A DNA stretch of 64,000 nt, taken from NCBI GenBank assembly GCA_038325765.1, contig JBBQJI010000013.1, positions 71,500 through 135,499 of the forward strand, in the 5' to 3' direction. The translations under genes and the position numbers were made by a program. A model generated the notes under the pieces. That model ran no database searches. It saw nothing but the letters and a program-made list of their open reading frames with translations, and was not told where the DNA came from. Positions 17,026-27,650 of this stretch are shown one piece after another. Position 1 is the stretch's first letter. Every line of letters begins with the position of its first letter. Source of the stretch: Xiheibacterium sp038325765 (GTDB lineage Bacteria; Myxococcota_A; Polyangia; Nannocystales; Nannocystaceae).

Positions 17026-18435
17026 ATGTTCCGCAAGATCGACACGCACATCCACTTCGTGGGCACGGGCGGCATCGGCATGAGCGGCATCGCCGAGGTG
17101 TTGCTCGATCTCGGCTACCGCGTCACCGGCACCGACATCGTGGGATCCGACACGACGCGGCGCCTGGCGCAACGCGGCGCAACGGTGCACATCGGTCACG
17201 CCGCGGAGCACCTCGGCGACGCGGACGTGGTCGTGGTGTCGAGCGCGGTGGGTCGCGACAACCCCGAGATCATCGCCGCCCGCCAGCGCAAGATCCCGGT
17301 CATCCAGCGCGCCGAGATGCTCGCCGAGCTGATGCGCCTCAAGCAGGGCATCGCCATCGCCGGCAGCCACGGCAAGACCACGACCACCTCGCTCATCGCG
17401 TCGATCCTGCGCGCCGCCGACCTCGATCCCACCGTCGTGATCGGCGGCAAGGTCAACGCGCTGGGCTCCAACGCCAAGCTCGGCCAAGGTGATCTGCTCG
17501 TCGCCGAGGCCGACGAGAGCGACGGCACGTTCTTGATGCTCACACCGACCTTCGCCGTCGTCACCAACATCGACAGCGAGCACCTCGATCACTACGGCAG
17601 CCTCGACGACGTCGTGCGCGCCTTCGTCGGCTTCGCCAACCGGGTGCCGTTCTACGGCATGGCGGTCGTGTGCATCGACGACGCCAACGTCGCCCGCAGC
17701 GTGCCCTTGCTGGGCAAGCGCTTCACGACCTACGGCATCGAGCGCACCGACGCCGACTATGTCGCCGCCTCCGTGCGGTACGACGGGCTGCTCACCCACT
17801 TCCGCGTGATCGTGCGCGGCCGCGATCATGGCGAGTTCACCTTGCAGATGCCGGGGATCCACAACGTCGCCAACGCCCTGGCCGCGATCGCGATCGCCGA
17901 CGAGCTCGAGGTTCCGATCGACGTCACCCGGGCGGCGCTCGCCGGCTTCGAGGGTGTGCAACGGCGCTTCACCATCCTCGGCGAGGCCAAGGGCGTGATG
18001 GTCGTCGACGACTACGGCCACCACCCCACCGAGGTCCGCGCCACGCTGGCGGGCGCCCGCGCGAGCTTCCCCAGCCGCCGGATCGTCGCCGCCCTGCAGC
18101 CGCACCGCTACTCGCGGCTGCGGGACAACATGGACCGCTTCGCCGCGTCCCTCGACGCCGCCGACGTCGTCGTGCTCACGGACGTCTACCCCGCTGGCGA
18201 GGCGCCGATCACCGGCGTCGACGCTGCGCGCCTGGTCGAGCTCGTGCAGGCGCGCAGGCCCGACCGCCTCGTCGTCCACGAGGCCGATGTCGCGACCTTG
18301 GCGGGACGACTCGCCACCCTCACCGAGCCCGGCGATCTAGTGCTGACACTGGGCGCCGGCAGCATCACCCGCACGGGGCCCCAGCTCCTCGTGCAGCTCG
18401 AGACCCCCTTGCCCGCGACGGGAACCGAACGATGA
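17026..18435 (+). CDS. murC: UDP-N-acetylmuramate--L-alanine ligase
   Basis: Adds L-alanine to UDP-MurNAc, the first peptide step of peptidoglycan synthesis. The 469-aa protein shows the N-terminal Rossmann loop HFVGTGGIGMSGIAE, the ATP-binding loop GSHGKTTTTSLI, the central EADESDGTF and the C-terminal VDDYGHHPTEV. I chose the ATG at 17026 because it starts just before the Rossmann strand. In most bacteria murC lies in the division/cell-wall cluster; here it stands apart from ftsQ, ftsA and ftsZ, and instead overlaps a bolA-family gene by four bases. Confidence 0.97.
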   Translation: MFRKIDTHIHFVGTGGIGMSGIAEVLLDLGYRVTGTDIVGSDTTRRLAQRGATVHIGHAAEHLGDADVVVVSSAVGRDNPEIIAARQRKIPVIQRAEMLAELMRLKQGIAIAGSHGKTTTTSLIASILRAADLDPTVVIGGKVNALGSNAKLGQGDLLVAEADESDGTFLMLTPTFAVVTNIDSEHLDHYGSLDDVVRAFVGFANRVPFYGMAVVCIDDANVARSVPLLGKRFTTYGIERTDADYVAASVRYDGLLTHFRVIVRGRDHGEFTLQMPGIHNVANALAAIAIADELEVPIDVTRAALAGFEGVQRRFTILGEAKGVMVVDDYGHHPTEVRATLAGARASFPSRRIVAALQPHRYSRLRDNMDRFAASLDAADVVVLTDVYPAGEAPITGVDAARLVELVQARRPDRLVVHEADVATLAGRLATLTEPGDLVLTLGAGSITRTGPQLLVQLETPLPATGTER

Positions 18436-18689
18436 GCAACCACGAAACCGACTTCCAAGGCGACGTCCACCATGCCATCCGCAGCGCGATCGAGTCCGTC
18501 ATCCCCGACGCTACGGTGATCGTCGGCGGTGCCGGCGGACACTTCACGATCGAGGTCACCGCGGGCGTCTTCGAGGGCAAATCGATGCTGCAGAGCCAGC
18601 GGATCGTGCTGGGGGCGATCGCGCATCTGATGAAGGGCGAGCGCGCGCCGGTGCACGCGGTCGACAGCTTGCGGACACACGCGAGCTGA
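18432..18689 (+). CDS. BolA-family protein
   Basis: An 85-aa protein of the BolA/IbaG family. The core IESVIPDATVIVGGAGGHFTIEV, then FEGKSMLQSQRIVLGAIAHLM, then APVHAVDSLRT matches the family fold. Members work with monothiol glutaredoxins in iron-sulfur cluster handling, and some affect cell shape and envelope genes. The ATG overlaps the murC stop codon (ATGA), so translation is likely coupled. A link between cell-wall synthesis and BolA would fit the shape role, but this is inference. The usual conserved His is present in PVHAV. Confidence 0.9.
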   Translation: MSNHETDFQGDVHHAIRSAIESVIPDATVIVGGAGGHFTIEVTAGVFEGKSMLQSQRIVLGAIAHLMKGERAPVHAVDSLRTHAS

Positions 18690-18747
18690 CGAGGCGCAAC
18701 TGGGGACCCTCGGCCTGTCCCACGATCCGAAACCGCGGGGGAAAGGG

Positions 18748-18846
18748 TCAACCGAACTGTGGCACGTAGGCCTTGCCGGGCGTGCCGCCGATGGCGAGGA
18801 CCGTCGCGCCCTGCGCCCCCGCGTGCAGCGTGCGCGTCGTCGTTGG
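18748..18846 (-). pseudogene. C-terminal remnant of a cupin-domain protein
   Basis: On the minus strand, 32 codons ending in TGA read like the last strands of a small cupin protein: RTLHAGAQGATVLAIGGTPG, then KAYVPQFG. An in-frame TAG lies about 25 bases upstream and no matching N-terminal part exists, so the gene is a fragment. It faces the N-terminally truncated AraC-type gene, with a junction near 18847-18870. Confidence 0.6.
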
Positions 18847-19350
18847 ACCTACCCGCACCAACCAGCGCTAGCCTTCGACGTCGCGCGGCTCGAACGCGAT
18901 GCACTCCGCTGCGCGGATGACGGCGACGCCTTCGCCATGATCGGCGACGCGCTGCGTCCGCTCGCACGCCGGCTCGACGACGCCGCGAACTCGGTGCGGG
19001 CGATCGTCGAGTTCGTCGCGGACACACCGGGGGTGACCCGGGTCGGGCAGCTCGAAGACCGCTTCGATCTCGACGACCGCGCATTGCAACGGCTGTTCGC
19101 CCGCTGCATCGGCGCCACGCCCAAGTGGGTGATTCGCAGAGTGCGACTGCAGGAGGCGGCGGCGCACCTCGAGCGCGGCGAGACCTCCCTGGGAGAACTC
19201 GCCGCGACCCTCGGCTACACCGATCAGGCCCACTTCGCCCGCGACTTCAAGGCGGTGGTCGGACTTCCACCGGGCGCGTTTGCTCAGCGGCTGCGCGCGA
19301 CCTGGGGCGCCGGCGAGTTCGACGGATTCGTCGCGGCCGGCTGTGCGTGA
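18823..19350 (+). CDS. AraC-type regulator lacking its N-terminal domain
   Basis: A 175-aa protein. The last 100 residues are an AraC-type double helix-turn-helix: VGQLEDRFDLDDRALQRLFARCIGATPKWVIRRVRLQEAA, then LAATLGYTDQAHFARDFKAVVGLPP. In the full-length family with this signature the DNA-binding part follows an N-terminal ligand domain of about 130 residues, and that domain is missing here. Homology seems to start near base 18865; the first dozen codons read through the antisense of a cupin fragment. It may be a pseudogene or a DNA-binding-only protein. The ATG start is the only close option and is uncertain. It converges on the lipoprotein gene 6 bp away. Confidence 0.6.
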   Translation: MQRARRRWTYPHQPALAFDVARLERDALRCADDGDAFAMIGDALRPLARRLDDAANSVRAIVEFVADTPGVTRVGQLEDRFDLDDRALQRLFARCIGATPKWVIRRVRLQEAAAHLERGETSLGELAATLGYTDQAHFARDFKAVVGLPPGAFAQRLRATWGAGEFDGFVAAGCA

Positions 19351-19356
19351 CGGACA

Positions 19357-20304
19357 CTACAGGCTCGTCGGCGGGCCCTGGCACTGCAGCGCGTCGGTCG
19401 GTGCGCAAAACGGCATCGCCTCGGTGCAGTTCAACCCCGGGGCGCAGCGATCGCGATCGAACACGCACACGACACCCTCCGCGATCGGCGGGCGGCAGCG
19501 GCCGCCATAATCGCACCACGTGCTCGCGCACTCGAGATCGCTGGCACAGCCATCGCCGTCGGTCTTGAGTGCGGCGCAGATCGACGGGTCGACCGAGGCG
19601 TCGCACCATGCGTCGCCGGAGCAGAGCGACCCCATCGCGCACGGGAGCCCGGGCTCCGGCAGGGGCGTGCACCGTCCGGTGCTCCGCGCGTCGCAGAACA
19701 GCCCATCGTCGCAGTCGCGCAGGACGTGGAAGCCCGGACCCTCGAGCGAGCACGGCTCGCCTGTGCCCTCGCGGAGGCAGGCCGGCGCGCAGACATCGAC
19801 TGGATCGCCGTCGTAGGCCTCGCGGGTGATGCAGACCAGCCCCTGATCGCAGTCGCTGAACGCGCCATGGTGCCGGCATGGCCCGTCCTGCGGGACCGCG
19901 CCGTGGTAGGCGAAGCAGTCGGAGCAGGTCTCGAGCCGCGCGGGATCCCTCGAGCAGCCCAGCGCCGCGATGTCGTCGATCCGGGCGTCGACGCACGACG
20001 GATCGTAGGTCAGTCCGGCCGTGACCACCTCGAGCTGTTCGCCGAGGAGATCCCCAGACAGGTTCGCGACGCACGCCTCCTCGCTGGCGAACCCCGCGGG
20101 ATCGAGGCACTGACACGCGAACAGCTCGGCGCAGTAGTGGACCGCGACCTCGCGCGAGGCATCACGCTCGAAGATCGGGGGATCGGCTTGGCACGCCGCG
20201 ATCGAGGCGAGCACGCCGAGATACAGCAGGAGCGGTGGGCGCCGGGGCGGTGGGCGTCGGGGCGGTGGGGTGAGGATCATGATTGCGCGGCGTGGACTCG
20301 CCAT
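19357..20304 (-). CDS. Cys-rich lipoprotein
   Basis: A 315-aa secreted lipoprotein. A Pro/Arg-rich N-terminus leads into a signal sequence (LLLYLGVLASIAAC) with the lipobox Cys near residue 38. The mature part has about 30 cysteines in short loops such as CDQGLVC, CDDGLFC, CSGDAWC and CASDLECASTWC. It resembles dickkopf/granulin-like disulfide-rich repeats and other myxobacterial surface proteins. Starts at 20304 and 20280 are both possible; I chose the longer, which keeps positive charges before the hydrophobic stretch. Function unknown. Confidence 0.78.
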   Translation of the reverse strand: MASPRRAIMILTPPPRRPPPRRPPLLLYLGVLASIAACQADPPIFERDASREVAVHYCAELFACQCLDPAGFASEEACVANLSGDLLGEQLEVVTAGLTYDPSCVDARIDDIAALGCSRDPARLETCSDCFAYHGAVPQDGPCRHHGAFSDCDQGLVCITREAYDGDPVDVCAPACLREGTGEPCSLEGPGFHVLRDCDDGLFCDARSTGRCTPLPEPGLPCAMGSLCSGDAWCDASVDPSICAALKTDGDGCASDLECASTWCDYGGRCRPPIAEGVVCVFDRDRCAPGLNCTEAMPFCAPTDALQCQGPPTSL

Positions 20305-20407
20305 GTCGCCTGCTCGTCCCCACGTGGCCCGCCGTTGCACGCACGCGCGCGGGGGCACCCACAAAGATGGCCCGCACGGCCCTCAGCCCCTACGGGTCAC
20401 CCCGCGC

Positions 20408-21280
20408 TCACAGGCGCGCGTGGATCCACGCCTGGATCATCTCGACCACCGGCGCGCGCAGCTGCGCGGGCTCGTTGTGCAGCTCGTGGTAGTACCCTTC
20501 GAAGGTGCGCAGCGTCTGGTCGCGGGCTGCGGCCTGCGAGAGCGAGTGGAACACCCGCTGGGTCGCGGCGGGATCGCAGATGCGATCGCCGGTGCCCACG
20601 TACCACAGGCACGGCAGCTCGATCGTGGCGGCCTCGTGCTCGACCCGCGCGATCGCGGCGTTCATGGCCGCGAACCATGCGGCGGTGACCACGTCGACGC
20701 GGAGCGGATCGGCGACGTAGCGGGCGACCACCTGGGCGTCGCGCGAGATGCCGTCGGCCGGGATGCCAGAGGGCAGCGCGAGACGCGGCGCCAAGTGGGC
20801 CGCGATCTTGCCGAGCGCCAGCTTGAGCGGGTTGACCTTCATCGTGAGGCCGAGCAGCGGGCTGGAGAGGATCGCCCCCCGCAGGGGAATCTTCTCCTGG
20901 TGCTCGAGCAGGTGCACGAGGCCGATGAGCGCGCCCATCGAGTGCGCGAACAGGAACCAGGGCAGCGACTCGGGGCGCTCTTCGGCGGGGCCGCGGGCGA
21001 TCTGCTCGTCGATGACCTGTTGCAGGTCGACGGCGTACTGCTCGAAGCGCTCGACGTGGCCGCGCAGCCCCCCAGAGCGCCCGAGCCCGCGGTGGTCGGG
21101 CCCGAACACGAGGCCGCCGACGGCGACGAGCTCGCCGGCGAGATCGGCGTAGCGCATCGCGTGCTCGGCCCCGCCGTGGGACACGACGACGACGAACTTC
21201 GGGGGGCCCTCCGGCCGCCACACGTCGACGTGGATCGACGTGCCATCGGCGGTGCTCGAGGTGTGCTCGGTGTGGACCAT
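20408..21280 (-). CDS. Alpha/beta hydrolase, monoacylglycerol lipase-like
   Basis: A 290-aa hydrolase of the monoacylglycerol-lipase/lysophospholipase family. The oxyanion strand is VVVVSHGGAEHAMRY. The nucleophile Ser lies in FAHSMGAL, the acid in VGTGDRICDP and the catalytic His in GYYHELHNEP. No signal peptide, so it is probably cytoplasmic and cleaves acyl esters from glycerol or lysophospholipids. The ATG at 21280 starts at the conserved N-terminal strand (TADGTSIHVDVWRP). It is divergent from the PrsW-like gene, 58 bp away. Confidence 0.9.
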   Translation of the reverse strand: MVHTEHTSSTADGTSIHVDVWRPEGPPKFVVVVSHGGAEHAMRYADLAGELVAVGGLVFGPDHRGLGRSGGLRGHVERFEQYAVDLQQVIDEQIARGPAEERPESLPWFLFAHSMGALIGLVHLLEHQEKIPLRGAILSSPLLGLTMKVNPLKLALGKIAAHLAPRLALPSGIPADGISRDAQVVARYVADPLRVDVVTAAWFAAMNAAIARVEHEAATIELPCLWYVGTGDRICDPAATQRVFHSLSQAAARDQTLRTFEGYYHELHNEPAQLRAPVVEMIQAWIHARL

Positions 21281-21338
21281 TGCGCGCCAAGCGTCGCCTA
21301 CCACCGTCCGCGCCGCAACCCGGTAGAGTGACGCTCGG

Positions 21339-22139
21339 GTGGGCGGCGCGGCGTCATCGATCATCGTGGGCATCGCCGGGCTCGGCAGCGCGCTGCACGA
21401 GTGGGCGTCGCGTGTGCCCCTGGCTTTCGCCGCCGCCGCGCCGGCGTTGGCGGTGCTCATCGCGGTCGACCGCTTCGACCGCCGTGGTGGCGAGCCGCGG
21501 TGGTTACTCCGTCGCGCCGCGGCGTTGGGTGCCGCCGTCGTGCTCCCGGTGCTCGCCGTCGAGCTGCTCCTCGCCCTGGTCGGGATGCCGGTGCGCGGCA
21601 CGAACGCGTGGTCGCTCGCGCTGTCGAGCCTGGTCCTCGTGGCGATCCCCGAGGAGCTAGGCAAGGCCGCCTGCCTGGCGTGGCTGCTCGCGCGTCGCCT
21701 CGAGTTCGAGCGCTACGCAGACGGCGCCCGCTACGGCGCGCGCGTGGGCCTGGGCTTCGCGGTGGTGGAGAATCTCTACTACGGTCTGCTGCCCGGCGAC
21801 CCCGCTTCGATCGGGGCGCTCGTCGCGGGCCGCGCCATCCTCACGGTGCCGATGCACGCGGTGTGGGGTGCGATCATCGGCGACGCCATGGCGCGTCGGC
21901 GGCTCGGCGGCGGCGGACACGGGCTCGTGGGCGGCCTGACGACGGCGGCGGCGGGCCACGCCGCGTTCGACTTCGGCCTGGCCGTCGCCGGACTCGCGCA
22001 GCTCCGCGGCGATGCGCCGGGGTATCTGGCCGCGATCACGCTCGTCCTCGGCGTGGCCGCGGCCAGCGTGCTCGCGCTGCGTCGGCGGCTGCGGGCGGCG
22101 GCAGGGCGCGACGCCGATACGGCCGACCGCGCCCGGTGA
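21339..22139 (+). CDS. PrsW-family intramembrane metalloprotease-like protein
   Basis: A 266-aa protein with seven or eight membrane helices. It carries the conserved motifs of PrsW/RCE1-like (CAAX-protease clan) proteins: PEELGKAA, FAVVENLYY, VPMHAVWGAIIG and AGHAAFDF, which supply the Glu and His metal ligands. In Bacillus, PrsW cleaves an anti-sigma factor; the target here is unknown. The start is GTG, with a TAGAGT box ending 9 nt before it. It converges on the TPR kinase gene with a 24-bp gap. Confidence 0.88.
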   Translation: MGGAASSIIVGIAGLGSALHEWASRVPLAFAAAAPALAVLIAVDRFDRRGGEPRWLLRRAAALGAAVVLPVLAVELLLALVGMPVRGTNAWSLALSSLVLVAIPEELGKAACLAWLLARRLEFERYADGARYGARVGLGFAVVENLYYGLLPGDPASIGALVAGRAILTVPMHAVWGAIIGDAMARRRLGGGGHGLVGGLTTAAAGHAAFDFGLAVAGLAQLRGDAPGYLAAITLVLGVAAASVLALRRRLRAAAGRDADTADRAR

Positions 22140-22163
22140 CCCCGAGGCGGCGCAACGTCGGCT

Positions 22164-24992
<2,829 letters not shown>

Positions 24993-24999
24993 GCCCCGG

Positions 25000-25005
25000 A
25001 GTCTA
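25000..25005 (-). promoter_or_regulatory. Candidate -10 element of the TPR kinase gene
   Basis: TAGACT (minus strand) ends 7 nt before the GTG at 24992. The -35 region is not recognisable. The spacing matches the leaderless pattern at other genes in the window and decides the start. Confidence 0.5.
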
Positions 25006-25100
25006 CCAGCCGACGGCGCGTCCCGGCCCACCGAACCCAGCGCGTTCCCCGGGGTGCCATCGCACCGGGCGACAGGCCCGCGTTCGCCCCCCCGAGCGAA

Positions 25101-26375
25101 TCAGAACATCTCGCGGACCCACGCGCCGAAGCGGCGGGCGATGCCGGGCCCCTCGTCCTTCATGCGCCGCGGCGGCTCCGCGCGGACCGGTTCGTGGCCG
25201 GCGCCATAGAGCACGAGGCCGAGGCCAGTGGCGAACTTGGGGTCGGCGATCACGGCCGCGAAGCCGCCCTCCGCGAGGCGCACGTGGGGATGGCTGCGGT
25301 TGCCGGCGGTGGCCGTCGGCACGCCGCGGCGCACCGGCATCTGGAAGATGTCCTCGGCGATCTCGAGCATGCCGTCCATCATCGCGGCGCCGCCGGTGAG
25401 CACCAGGCCCGACGCGGCGAGATCGGCCGCGCCGCTGGCGAGCAGCTCTTGCTGCGCCATCAAGAAGATCTCCTCGACGCGCGGCTCGATCACCTCGGCC
25501 AGGAATCGGCGCTTGAACGATCGCGGCGGCCGCGGCCCGACGCCCGGCACCTCGATCTCCTCGTCGTCCTGGACCATGCTGATGAGCGCGCAGCCGTGCT
25601 TGCGCTTGAGCGCCTCGGCCTCGGGTACGCTGGTGCGCAGACCATGGGCGACGTCCTGGGTGATGCGATGCCCGCCCAACACGATCACCGAGGTGAAGAC
25701 GTTGCTGCCCTCGTGATAGACGGCGATGTCGGTGGTGCCGCCGCCGATGTCGATCATCACGACGCCCAGATCGCGCTCGTCCTCGTGCAGCACCGCGAGC
25801 GCGCTCGCGAGGGGCTCGATCACGACCTCGACCACGTCGAGCGAGGCCCGGTTGCAGCACTTGACGATGTTCTGCACGCTGGTGACGGCGGCGGTGATGA
25901 CGTGAGCACGGACCTCCATGCGCACGCCGTTCATCCCGATCGGATCGCGGATCTGCCCCTGGCCGTCGATGATGTACTCGAGCGGGACGGTGTGGATGAT
26001 CTGGCGATCGAGGGGGATGTTGACGGCCTTGGCCTGCTCGATGACGCGGGCGACGTCGATCTCCTCGACCTCGCGTGAGCGCATGCTGACCTGGCCGTTG
26101 CTGTTGAAACCACGGATGTGGCCGCCGGCGATCCCGACATACACCGACTGCACGTCGGCCGCGGCCATCTGCTCGGCCTCTTGGATCGCGGCCTGGATGC
26201 TGGCGGTCGTCGCCTCGATGTTGACGACCACGCCCTGACGGAGGCCTTCGGACGGGCTGGTGCCCACGCCGAGGATCTCCACGCCGTTGGGCGTGACCTC
26301 ACCGATGATCGCGGCGACCTTGGTGGTGCCGATATCGAGGCCACAGATGACTTCTCCTACCTCCGCCATGTTCAA
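25101..26375 (-). CDS. ftsA: Cell division protein FtsA
   Basis: Actin-like protein that tethers FtsZ to the membrane at mid-cell. The 424 residues show the nucleotide-binding motifs VICGLDIGTTKVAAIIGE and MIDIGGGTTDIAVY, plus GLVLTGGAAMMDG. The C-terminus ends in an amphipathic helix (GIARRFGAWVREMF), the membrane anchor. It begins 8 bp after ftsQ, so the two are co-transcribed. Downstream lies the kinase gene after a 108-bp gap. In the usual order ftsZ follows ftsA; here ftsZ lies upstream of ftsQ. Confidence 0.97.
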   Translation of the reverse strand: MNMAEVGEVICGLDIGTTKVAAIIGEVTPNGVEILGVGTSPSEGLRQGVVVNIEATTASIQAAIQEAEQMAAADVQSVYVGIAGGHIRGFNSNGQVSMRSREVEEIDVARVIEQAKAVNIPLDRQIIHTVPLEYIIDGQGQIRDPIGMNGVRMEVRAHVITAAVTSVQNIVKCCNRASLDVVEVVIEPLASALAVLHEDERDLGVVMIDIGGGTTDIAVYHEGSNVFTSVIVLGGHRITQDVAHGLRTSVPEAEALKRKHGCALISMVQDDEEIEVPGVGPRPPRSFKRRFLAEVIEPRVEEIFLMAQQELLASGAADLAASGLVLTGGAAMMDGMLEIAEDIFQMPVRRGVPTATAGNRSHPHVRLAEGGFAAVIADPKFATGLGLVLYGAGHEPVRAEPPRRMKDEGPGIARRFGAWVREMF

Positions 26376-26383
26376 TCGCTCCG

Positions 26384-27442
26384 TCAGTGATGCCGGGGGA
26401 TCCGTGGCGCGCGCTTGCGTGCGGCGACCTTCGGTTTCTCGTGGGATTCGTCGGCCGGCTGTACCTCGAGGGCGCCCATCGCCGCGCGCTCGTGGGCGTC
26501 GACGACGATCTGGGGCACGTCCTTGGCCGGGAAGAAGCTCGCGACCACGCGCTCGGGGCGGTCGGTCGTGGCGTCGCCGTCGAGGTGGGCGACCGCGAGC
26601 TTGTCGGATTCCTCGCCGAGCGCCGCGCGCAGGGCGTCGAAGCGGTCCATCGCGACATGCACGTCGCCACGACCCACCCGCAGCTGGGAGCCGACGTTCG
26701 CGGTGTACAGCGTGAGGCCATTGGCGCCGTCGACGTGGACCTCGGACAGCAGCGGGCGCCGCTTCTCGGCGTAGACGGTGATGGCCTCGAGCGCGCGGGC
26801 GATGCGGCGACGGGCGCCCTCGGGATCCGCGACGAGATCGGTGGCGTCGACGCCGGTCACGACCGGCAGCTGGCCACGCTCGCCGGACTCGAGGCGCTTG
26901 AACGGCTCGCCCTGGGCGTCGACGAGCAGCATGGTGCCGGCGGCGAGGACGGCGACGGGCACGTGTTCATCGATGTCGACGCGCAGCGCGTCGGGCAGCT
27001 GGCGGTTGACCACCGCGTGGGAGACCCACGGGTCGGTGGTCACGCGGGCCGCGAGCTCGTCGAGCTGCAGCGCCAGGATGTTGGTGCCCGGCGCCAGCGA
27101 CAACAGCTCGCGCAGCCGGGCCTCGTCGACGTGGGCGGTGGCGCGGAACTCGAGGGCGCGGACCTCGAAGCGCGGCGACGTCGTCGCGTAGGCGTAGCCC
27201 TCGCGCACGCCGACCAGCACACCGTAGGCGAGGCCGACGCAGAGACCGATGCGCAAGGTGGCGCGCACTCCAGCGCGGGCGACGCGGTGCAGCCCCGATC
27301 CGCCGCCGCTGCCGGGCGCCCGAGCGGCGGTCGCAGAGCGCTCGCCGACGATCTCCGGCGCGCGGCGCGGCTTGCCGCCACGTCGCACATTGCCGGCCGC
27401 CCTGGTGCGCTTGCTGGTGGCGGTGGTGCTGCGGGACTTCAT
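26384..27442 (-). CDS. ftsQ: Cell division protein FtsQ
   Basis: A bitopic divisome protein of 352 aa. A basic, Gly/Ser-rich cytoplasmic N-terminus of about 55 residues precedes the transmembrane helix (LRIGLCVGLAYGVLVGV). A POTRA domain follows (RFEVRALEFRATAHVDEARLRELLSL, then TNILALQLDELAARVTTDPWV), then the FtsQ/DivIB beta domain. In the divisome it links FtsL/FtsB with upstream proteins. The tail is Lys/Arg-rich. I chose the ATG at 27442, which gives a normal cytoplasmic segment. It is followed directly by ftsA. Confidence 0.92.
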   Translation of the reverse strand: MKSRSTTATSKRTRAAGNVRRGGKPRRAPEIVGERSATAARAPGSGGGSGLHRVARAGVRATLRIGLCVGLAYGVLVGVREGYAYATTSPRFEVRALEFRATAHVDEARLRELLSLAPGTNILALQLDELAARVTTDPWVSHAVVNRQLPDALRVDIDEHVPVAVLAAGTMLLVDAQGEPFKRLESGERGQLPVVTGVDATDLVADPEGARRRIARALEAITVYAEKRRPLLSEVHVDGANGLTLYTANVGSQLRVGRGDVHVAMDRFDALRAALGEESDKLAVAHLDGDATTDRPERVVASFFPAKDVPQIVVDAHERAAMGALEVQPADESHEKPKVAARKRAPRIPRHH

Positions 27443-27577
27443 GCGACGGATGACCGCGGATACGCGGGTATCTTCGCAATACCCTGGCCGTGGTGAGCTA
27501 CGCAAAAAACCGGGCGCGGATGGCATCGCGCTGACCACTGGAACGCCAGCGCGCGCCGAGCGACGAACCAAAGACGA

Positions 27578-27598
27578 AAGGCGGCACCAAGCCGCCTT
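27578..27598 (-). terminator. Hairpin terminator after ftsZ
   Basis: AAGGCGGC, a 5-nt loop, GCCGCCTT: a perfect 8-bp stem. On the minus strand it lies about 50 bp after the ftsZ stop and is followed by a T-rich stretch (TCGTCTTTGG). It would separate ftsZ from ftsQ-ftsA transcription. Confidence 0.65.
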
Positions 27599-27650
27599 CC
27601 GCCACCGTTGCTCGTCACTGATTGAAGGTCAGTCCAAGGGGCAAATCGAT

